A DNA stretch of 17,088 bases from Elusimicrobiota bacterium (GTDB lineage Bacteria; Elusimicrobiota; Elusimicrobia; JACQJN01). How positions within the stretch are numbered: the first letter of the stretch is position 1; the number at the start of each line of letters is the position of its first letter. The position numbers and the translations under genes are program-made. The stretch is from NCBI GenBank assembly GCA_016205045.1, contig JACQJM010000103.1, positions 1-17,088 on the forward strand, in the 5' to 3' direction. The notes under the pieces are model-generated. The model had not been told where the DNA came from. It did not search any database and worked only from the letters and a program-made list of their open reading frames with translations. Of this stretch, positions 12,268-17,088 are shown piece after piece.

Positions 12268-13548
12268 ATGGAAACATTGAGCCTTTCGCTTATCGCGTTG
12301 GCGCCGGGACTCTCTTTATTTTTGGGTTTCCCGGGCAAAAGAGTTCGGGTGCTGAGCGGACTGGGGATAGGCGTCCTGGGCTGGCTTTTTTTGGGGGGGT
12401 CCAATCCGGCTTTTTCTCCAGAAATTTGGGCGGCGTTTATTTTGTGGACCTTTTTGGTTTACGGTTATTCGCTGTACCGCTGGCAAATGGTGGAGAGTGC
12501 AGTAAAAAAATGGACGCAAAATCTTGAGGGGCGTCAGAAAACCAAGCAAGAAATGGAGCGGGAGCTTTCCCGCCTGAAGCATAAGGGCAGCCAAGGGGAA
12601 GAAGATCAAAACCGAGCGTTGGCCATTTATGGGCTGGTAAAAAGCCTGTCGGAAGCTCTGAATTGGGATGCCATAAAACCCAAATTGGAATCCACCATGA
12701 AACGTTATTTGGGCCTGGAGGAATTTGCTCTGTATATCTCCGATATGGATTCCGCAGATCGCATGCAGTTTTTGGTGAGAAAGGGATTGCTGGGATCGGT
12801 GGGGGCTACCTGGGAGAGTCTTAAAAAATTTTTGGAACAACAGGAAATCAGCGAGACTAAGTCTCATGTATTTTCTGAACAGAATGCCATTGGCGTTCCC
12901 ATCCACCATAGCCAGGAATTGGTGGGGTATGTTTTTGCGAAGCTCCCAACAGGGACCCAGCCGCAGGAGGTTCTTTCCAAAACCCAGGGGTTTGCAGAGG
13001 AAATTTCCTTCGCCTTGAAGCGGCTGCGCCTTTTTCAGGAGGTAGAGAAACTTTCGGAGATGGACGGACTCACGGGTGTGTACCGGCGCAGGGTGATGGA
13101 GGAGCGGCTGCGGGATGAAACTTTAAGGGCGCGCACGTTTAAAACGGTTTACTGTTTCATGCTTCTTGACATCGATCATTTTAAAGGTTTGAATGATACT
13201 TACGGCCATCCTTTCGGCGATTTGGTTCTCCGGCGAGTGGGAGAGATTCTAAAATCTTGCGTGTACGAGACCGATTTTGTCGCCCGATATGGGGGTGAGG
13301 AGTTTGCCGTCATTCTTCCTCGCGCCGAACCTCTGGGTGTTTTAAGAAAGGCGGAGATCATCCGCTCCATGGTGGAACGGGAAGCTTTTATACACGGTTT
13401 GGATACCGTTCACACTACTCTCTCGATCGGGATCGCTCATTTTCCGCGCGACGGCCAGACTCCGGAGGAGGTGGTGGCTCGGGCGGATCAAGCTCTATAC
13501 CGGGCTAAGGAACAGGGCCGCAATCGCACGGTGGACATAGGAAGTTAA
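12268..13548 (+). CDS. Membrane-bound GAF-GGDEF diguanylate cyclase (I-site residue lost)
   Basis: This 426-residue protein has two or three N-terminal transmembrane helices (about 5-21, 28-43, 52-70), a basic/acidic coiled coil (about 75-115) and a GAF-like domain (about 120-255). The GGDEF domain has Asp301 in LDIDHFK and GGEEF at 342-346. The I-site position reads YETD (333-336) instead of RxxD, so canonical feedback inhibition should be absent, unlike its neighbour. Sequence and layout suggest the two genes are diverged tandem copies or close paralogues. They were probably one operon before the MITE inserted. The start follows AGGACTTGAGAAA, a modest ribosome binding site. Confidence 0.92.
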   Translation: METLSLSLIALAPGLSLFLGFPGKRVRVLSGLGIGVLGWLFLGGSNPAFSPEIWAAFILWTFLVYGYSLYRWQMVESAVKKWTQNLEGRQKTKQEMERELSRLKHKGSQGEEDQNRALAIYGLVKSLSEALNWDAIKPKLESTMKRYLGLEEFALYISDMDSADRMQFLVRKGLLGSVGATWESLKKFLEQQEISETKSHVFSEQNAIGVPIHHSQELVGYVFAKLPTGTQPQEVLSKTQGFAEEISFALKRLRLFQEVEKLSEMDGLTGVYRRRVMEERLRDETLRARTFKTVYCFMLLDIDHFKGLNDTYGHPFGDLVLRRVGEILKSCVYETDFVARYGGEEFAVILPRAEPLGVLRKAEIIRSMVEREAFIHGLDTVHTTLSIGIAHFPRDGQTPEEVVARADQALYRAKEQGRNRTVDIGS

Positions 13549-13576
13549 AATGTTTGCGCAAATTTAGGAGGTCTTT

Positions 13577-14602
13577 ATGGATGAACTAAACCCTATGGGA
13601 GAATCGCATTCTTCTCGGAAGAAAAATCTGGCCATACTGCTCATCGCTTTGTACGGGTTTTCGGTTTTGGCGGCCGTCGTCATTTTATGGCGGGGAGGGT
13701 TGAGAACCAAAGAATCTAATGGCGGAGCTTCTGCTATTTCTTTGCTGGCCAAACGAAAAAAAGAGGCGGTAGGGTGGGTTTCTATTCATGGCCCGATCTT
13801 TGAATCCCAAAGCGGACGAATTTGGGATCTGGGAGTCCAACAATGGGTCCATCGCTTGAATGCTTTGGCGGAGAAGCCGGAGATAAAGGCTATTGTCCTG
13901 GATATCAATTCTCCCGGAGGGAGTGTGGGTTCTGTCCAGGAGCTGCATGATCAAATCGCGAAGGTGCGCAAACAGCACAAAAAACCGGTGGTGGCTCTTT
14001 TTGGGGATGTCGCCGCGAGCGGGGGCTATTACATCGCTTCCGCCTGTGACAAGATTGTGGCCCATCCAGGGACTTTGACCGGCTCCATCGGGGTCATCTT
14101 CAACGTCACCAATGTGCAGGGCATTCTGGCCAAGTTGGGAATAAAGATGGATGCGATCAAGTCCGGCAAGCACAAAGATATCGGTTCTCCCACACGCCCC
14201 ATGACGCCTGAAGAAAAGCAGATCCTGCAAGGCTTGATCGACGACGCCTATTCTCAGTTTTTGGCGGCTGTTTCGGAGGGCCGCCGGATGCCTTTGGAGA
14301 AAGTCAAGCCCTTGGCGGATGGTCGTATTTATACGGGACGGCAGGCGCAGAGCATGGGTTTAGTGGACGCGTTGGGCGGCGCAGAGGAGGCGGTTCAGCT
14401 AGCGGCTCAGTTGGGCGGAATCAAAGGCAAGCCCAAGATCGTTCGAGAGGTGGATGCCTTGGATCAGTTTAGGAGTTTTCTAGAGACGGAGTTCGGCCGC
14501 CTTTATCAGGTGGATGGAGAAGCGGTTAAGGTGGCATTGATGGAGAAAATGGAGAGGTGGGGCCAAAGCTCTTTGGAATACCGATGGGTCAATTCTTGGT
14601 AA
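13577..14602 (+). CDS. sppA: Signal peptide peptidase SppA, short (36K) type
   Basis: This 341-residue membrane-anchored peptidase is of the ClpP/crotonase fold (S49). It degrades cleaved signal peptides in or at the inner membrane. One N-terminal transmembrane helix (about 17-38) follows a cytoplasmic tail. The oxyanion segment NSPGGSVGS (111-119), nucleophile Ser148 in VAASGGYYIAS and general base Lys200 in SGKHKDIGSP form the Ser/Lys dyad of the short SppA class. LTGSIGVI and ADGRIYTGRQAQSMGLVDALGG complete the family pattern. A strong AGGAGG (13566-13571) fixes the start. It is followed after 11 nt by a membrane protein gene, probably cotranscribed. Confidence 0.95.
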   Translation: MDELNPMGESHSSRKKNLAILLIALYGFSVLAAVVILWRGGLRTKESNGGASAISLLAKRKKEAVGWVSIHGPIFESQSGRIWDLGVQQWVHRLNALAEKPEIKAIVLDINSPGGSVGSVQELHDQIAKVRKQHKKPVVALFGDVAASGGYYIASACDKIVAHPGTLTGSIGVIFNVTNVQGILAKLGIKMDAIKSGKHKDIGSPTRPMTPEEKQILQGLIDDAYSQFLAAVSEGRRMPLEKVKPLADGRIYTGRQAQSMGLVDALGGAEEAVQLAAQLGGIKGKPKIVREVDALDQFRSFLETEFGRLYQVDGEAVKVALMEKMERWGQSSLEYRWVNSW

Positions 14603-14613
14603 GGACAATTTAA

Positions 14614-15177
14614 ATGTTCTCAAACACCTTGGAAATTTTATCGGACCTTTTGGAATCTCCGAGCCAGACTGTTCAGAGGATCGTCGTTACCCGACCCATA
14701 CCTTTGGGCTTTCTGGCTTATTTGGTGGGGGCTGTCAGTTTATTCTTATCTCGCTGCCTTGCCCATCGCGGCTTTCTTATGGAGCCTGGTCTTCCTTTGT
14801 TCCTGTGGATTTGTTTTTGGCAGTTGAGTTTAGGTTTTTTTCTGACCGCACTGGCGCATCTATTTGTGGAGATGGGGGGCGGGTCCGGCTCGGCCAAGGG
14901 GCTTTTCGTTTTGCTTGGGCTCAGTGAGCTCGTGTGGGCGGTGACTCTACCCGTGGTCTTGATCTTGGGTCTTTTTTTGCCGGTGCAGGGCTGGGAGGTG
15001 TCCTCTGCTTTTTTGATCTTTGGATTTCTTAATCTTTTTTTTAAGGCCAAGAGCATCCAGGTCAACTATGGAGTTCCCTCCAGTAGAGCGTGGTTTATTT
15101 TAGCTCTTCCTTACCTCTTGATTTTTATCCTTCCCATTGTCTTTATGGGATTGACGGTTTGGGGAATTATTTCTTAG
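14614..15177 (+). CDS. Five-helix membrane protein, Yip1-like
   Basis: This 187-residue, very hydrophobic protein has helices near 30-48, 60-85, 97-121, 130-144 and 159-185. The amphipathic N terminus (LEILSDLLESPSQTVQRI) followed by five helices resembles bacterial Yip1-domain proteins, whose function is poorly known. An AAGGA lies about 8 nt before the ATG, and the gene starts 11 nt after sppA, so the two probably form an operon. Family assignment rests on topology and N-terminal pattern only. Confidence 0.6.
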   Translation: MFSNTLEILSDLLESPSQTVQRIVVTRPIPLGFLAYLVGAVSLFLSRCLAHRGFLMEPGLPLFLWICFWQLSLGFFLTALAHLFVEMGGGSGSAKGLFVLLGLSELVWAVTLPVVLILGLFLPVQGWEVSSAFLIFGFLNLFFKAKSIQVNYGVPSSRAWFILALPYLLIFILPIVFMGLTVWGIIS

Positions 15178-15228
15178 ACCGATCTCATGATTCACTTCCT
15201 ACCATTTCCTTCTCTGTTTATCCCATTA

Positions 15229-15259
15229 TTGACTTTCCTGAATGATCAGAAGATATACC
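15229..15259 (+). promoter_or_regulatory. Possible promoter for polX
   Basis: TTGACT (15229-15234) with TATACC (15254-15259), spacer 19, or GATATA at a spacer of 17. A start near 15266 would leave a short leader containing AAGGCGGAG just before ATG 15281, and would exclude the upstream ATG at 15242. The spacing is not ideal. Confidence 0.35.
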
Positions 15260-15280
15260 CTTTCAATCCAAGGCGGAGAC

Positions 15281-17005
15281 ATGGTCAATAATCACCAAAT
15301 TTCCCAAATCTTTGAGGAGATGGCCGAACTTTTGGAGTTGTCTGGGGAGAATATTTTTCGTGTTCGAGCCTACCAGAAAGCGTCTCAAATCATTGGGGGA
15401 CTGACCAAGAATGCGAGGGATCTCTCTCAAAAGGAGCTTCTGGAGATTCCGGGTATAGGAAAAGGAATCGCGGCCGGCATAGAGGAGATGGGCCGATCGG
15501 GAAAGTTGCAGGATTTAGAGAAGCTGCGAAGCCGGTTTCCCAAAGGGCTTCTGGAAATTTTGCGTGTGCCGGGACTGGGTCCCAAGCGCGCCATGATCCT
15601 TTTCAGTAAGCTGAAAATTGATTCGGTGGATAAGCTCCGAGAAGCCATCGAGCGTGGAAAGCTTCGTGAGTTAGATGGGTTCGGGGCCAAGCTGGAGGAA
15701 AATATCCGCAAGGGACTCACCTTTGCACAGGGAGCCGGCAAAAGAATGTTGTACTGGAACGCCCGTCTGCTCATGCAAGATATGCTTAAGGTTTTAAAAG
15801 GGTTTCCCGAGGTGGTGGAAGCAGTTCCAGCGGGAAGCTACCGGCGCGGACGGGAGACGGTGGGGGATCTGGATATTTTGTGCACTGCCCGGGATGGGGT
15901 AAAGGTTTTAGAGCATTTTGCGAAACTCCCTCAAGTGGAAAGAGTGTTGGCTCAAGGAGAATCCAAGGCCTCGGTCTTGCTTAGAGCAGGGCTCCAGTGT
16001 GATTTAAGGGTAGTGCCTCCGCATTCTTTCGGTGCTGCTCTGCAGTATTTTACCGGATCCAAGGATCATAACGTCGTGCTTCGGGAGTTGGCCCTTAAAA
16101 AGGGCTATTCCCTTAATGAGTATGGACTTTTTAAACTCTCAGACAAAGAACACAAAAGGCCGGTAGCGGGAAAAACGGAAGAAGAAATTTACAAAATGTT
16201 GGGCTTGGCGACTATTCCTCCGGAGTTGCGAGAAAACAGAGGAGAGATTCAGGCGGCTCAGGAAAACCGTCTTCCCCGTTTGATCGAGATGAAGGATGTC
16301 CGGGGAGATTTTCACAACCACACCTTTCACACGGATGGAAGACACTCCATGGAGGAGATGGCTCATGCGGCGGAAAAGATGGGTTGGGAGTGGGTGGCGA
16401 TAGGAGATCATTCTCAATCCCTCAAGGTGGCTCGCGGTCTTTCCGTAGAATCTTTGCGAAAAAGCTTCCGCGAGCTTCAGGAAGTTCAAAAGAAACTGCC
16501 GCGCCTCCATTTGCTACGATCCATGGAGGTGGACATTCTTAAGGATGGGAGTATGGATTACCCTGATGCGGTGTTGGAGGAGATCGATGTGGTGGTGGCC
16601 TCCGTGCACAGCGCTTTTAATTTGCCGGAGTCGGAAATGACAGACCGCATCAAGAAGGCGATCCGTAATCCTCACGTGGATATTGTGGGACATCTTTCGG
16701 GAAGATTGTTGGGACGCCGGGAGTCTTACCAGGTGGACACGGAAGAGGTCCTTAAGGAAGGGGCTTTAACGCAGACTGCTTTCGAGATCAACGGACAACC
16801 CCAACGCCAGGACCTTTGGGATGTTCATGCCCATCGGGCTAAAGAGCTTGATGTGCCCTTGGCCCTCACCACCGACGCGCATGCGGTGGAGCAGTTCGAG
16901 TACATGGCTCTGGCGGTGATCCAGGCTCGTAGGGCTTGGATCGAGAAAGAGGATGTGCTGAATAGTTTGAGTATTAAGGAACTTAAAGAATGGCTGAAGA
17001 ATTAG
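15281..17005 (+). CDS. polX: Family X DNA polymerase with PHP domain (PolX)
   Basis: This 574-residue protein is nearly the same length as the Thermus enzyme (575). It is a gap-filling repair polymerase with a 3'-5' exonuclease/phosphatase-type PHP domain. Helix-hairpin-helix motifs are at IPGIGKG (56-62), VPGLGPKRA (96-104) and LDGFGAK (131-137). The polymerase active site has Asp196 and Asp198 (VGDLDIL) and Asp241 (CDLRVVP). The PHP metal ligands are all visible: H345, H347, D352, H377, E416, H443, H471, D532, H534. The HPTGR segment usual in the family reads HLSGR. I chose ATG 15281 over the upstream ATG at 15242. It follows AAGGCGGAG, and the protein then begins MVNNHQISQIFEEMAELL, matching known PolX N termini. 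Confidence 0.95.
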   Translation: MVNNHQISQIFEEMAELLELSGENIFRVRAYQKASQIIGGLTKNARDLSQKELLEIPGIGKGIAAGIEEMGRSGKLQDLEKLRSRFPKGLLEILRVPGLGPKRAMILFSKLKIDSVDKLREAIERGKLRELDGFGAKLEENIRKGLTFAQGAGKRMLYWNARLLMQDMLKVLKGFPEVVEAVPAGSYRRGRETVGDLDILCTARDGVKVLEHFAKLPQVERVLAQGESKASVLLRAGLQCDLRVVPPHSFGAALQYFTGSKDHNVVLRELALKKGYSLNEYGLFKLSDKEHKRPVAGKTEEEIYKMLGLATIPPELRENRGEIQAAQENRLPRLIEMKDVRGDFHNHTFHTDGRHSMEEMAHAAEKMGWEWVAIGDHSQSLKVARGLSVESLRKSFRELQEVQKKLPRLHLLRSMEVDILKDGSMDYPDAVLEEIDVVVASVHSAFNLPESEMTDRIKKAIRNPHVDIVGHLSGRLLGRRESYQVDTEEVLKEGALTQTAFEINGQPQRQDLWDVHAHRAKELDVPLALTTDAHAVEQFEYMALAVIQARRAWIEKEDVLNSLSIKELKEWLKN

Positions 17006-17009
17006 ATAT

Positions 17010-17070
17010 GAGAGATGAGTTATGAGATATGAGTAGGAGATTTATATTTAGGACTCATAACACATCCCTC
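17010..17070. repeat. Intergenic stem-loop built from GATGAG/CATCCCTC repeats
   Basis: The 17-nt arm at 17010-17026 (GAGAGATGAGTTATGAG) pairs at 15 of 17 positions with 17054-17070 (CTCATAACACATCCCTC). Extra CATCCCTC copies follow to the window end. The layout matches the GGGATTAAG block after the gene ending at 1100: a purine-rich arm directly after a stop codon, then a pyrimidine-rich arm. Confidence 0.65.
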
Positions 17071-17088
17071 ATCCCTCATCCCTAAGAA

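Noticed and set aside
12316..12909. 197-codon - strand frame
   Set aside because: It lies fully antisense to the second GGDEF gene's membrane and GAF regions and looks like a compositional shadow.
15242..15280. Upstream ATG for PolX (13 extra residues)
   Set aside because: The extra residues are not part of known PolX N termini, and the ATG at 15281 has AAGGCGGAG before it. A possible promoter also lies over the upstream ATG.
1..17088. CRISPR array, defence island, prophage or secondary-metabolite system
   Set aside because: No regularly spaced repeats, no cas, nuclease, toxin-antitoxin, integrase or synthase-like proteins are present. The unusual content is repeat elements and the tmRNA region.

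Overview
The window is 17,088 bp of bacterial chromosome from a Gram-negative, probably uncultured organism. Supporting evidence for a Gram-negative envelope is an outer-membrane lipoprotein-sorting-like protein, a LolCDE/MacB-type ABC transporter and a beta-barrel protein ending in Phe. The c-di-GMP genes, base composition and many small palindromic repeats look like a deltaproteobacterial or candidate-phylum genome. I cannot fix the phylum from sequence alone.

Layout. (1) Positions 1-278 hold the 3' end of pdxA (vitamin B6 synthesis). (2) Positions 324-4510 hold an envelope export cluster on the + strand: a periplasmic LolA-like protein, an FtsX/MacB-type permease, its ATPase, then a separate outer-membrane beta-barrel gene behind two terminator-like hairpins. 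(3) Positions 4627-9117 on the - strand hold a 1,496-residue secreted subtilase (S8 family) with a complete catalytic triad, Ig-like repeats and a C-terminal sorting-type domain. This gene lies exactly between two 144-bp direct repeats that differ by one base. The second repeat is a copy of the end of the beta-barrel gene plus its downstream palindrome, so the protease looks like an inserted cassette of about 4.8 kb. (4) Positions 9379-10106 on the - strand hold a small membrane-anchored protein of unknown function and a PilZ domain protein, with TAATG overlap. (5) Positions 10122-10711 hold a good sigma70-type promoter, a strongly structured stretch of about 200 nt and a complete tmRNA gene (ssrA). 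(6) Positions 10727-13548 hold two membrane-bound GAF-GGDEF diguanylate cyclases separated by a 201-bp MITE with an 8-bp target duplication. (7) Positions 13577-15177 hold the signal peptide peptidase SppA and a Yip1-like membrane protein. (8) Positions 15281-17005 hold a full-length family X DNA polymerase (PolX with PHP domain).

How the genes work together. The LolA-like/permease/ATPase/barrel group probably moves a lipid or lipoprotein towards the outer membrane. The PilZ protein (c-di-GMP receptor) and two GGDEF proteins (c-di-GMP producers) flank the tmRNA gene, forming a small c-di-GMP neighbourhood.

The main unusual content is repeat biology and RNA. A palindromic repeat family has inserted in frame inside the ABC ATPase and also supplies the pdxA stop codon, which recalls the Rickettsia palindromic elements. 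The tmRNA has an atypical tag ending (AHA) and an atypical T loop, and is preceded by an unclassified structured RNA region. I found no CRISPR array, defence system, phage genes, rRNA or tRNA genes.
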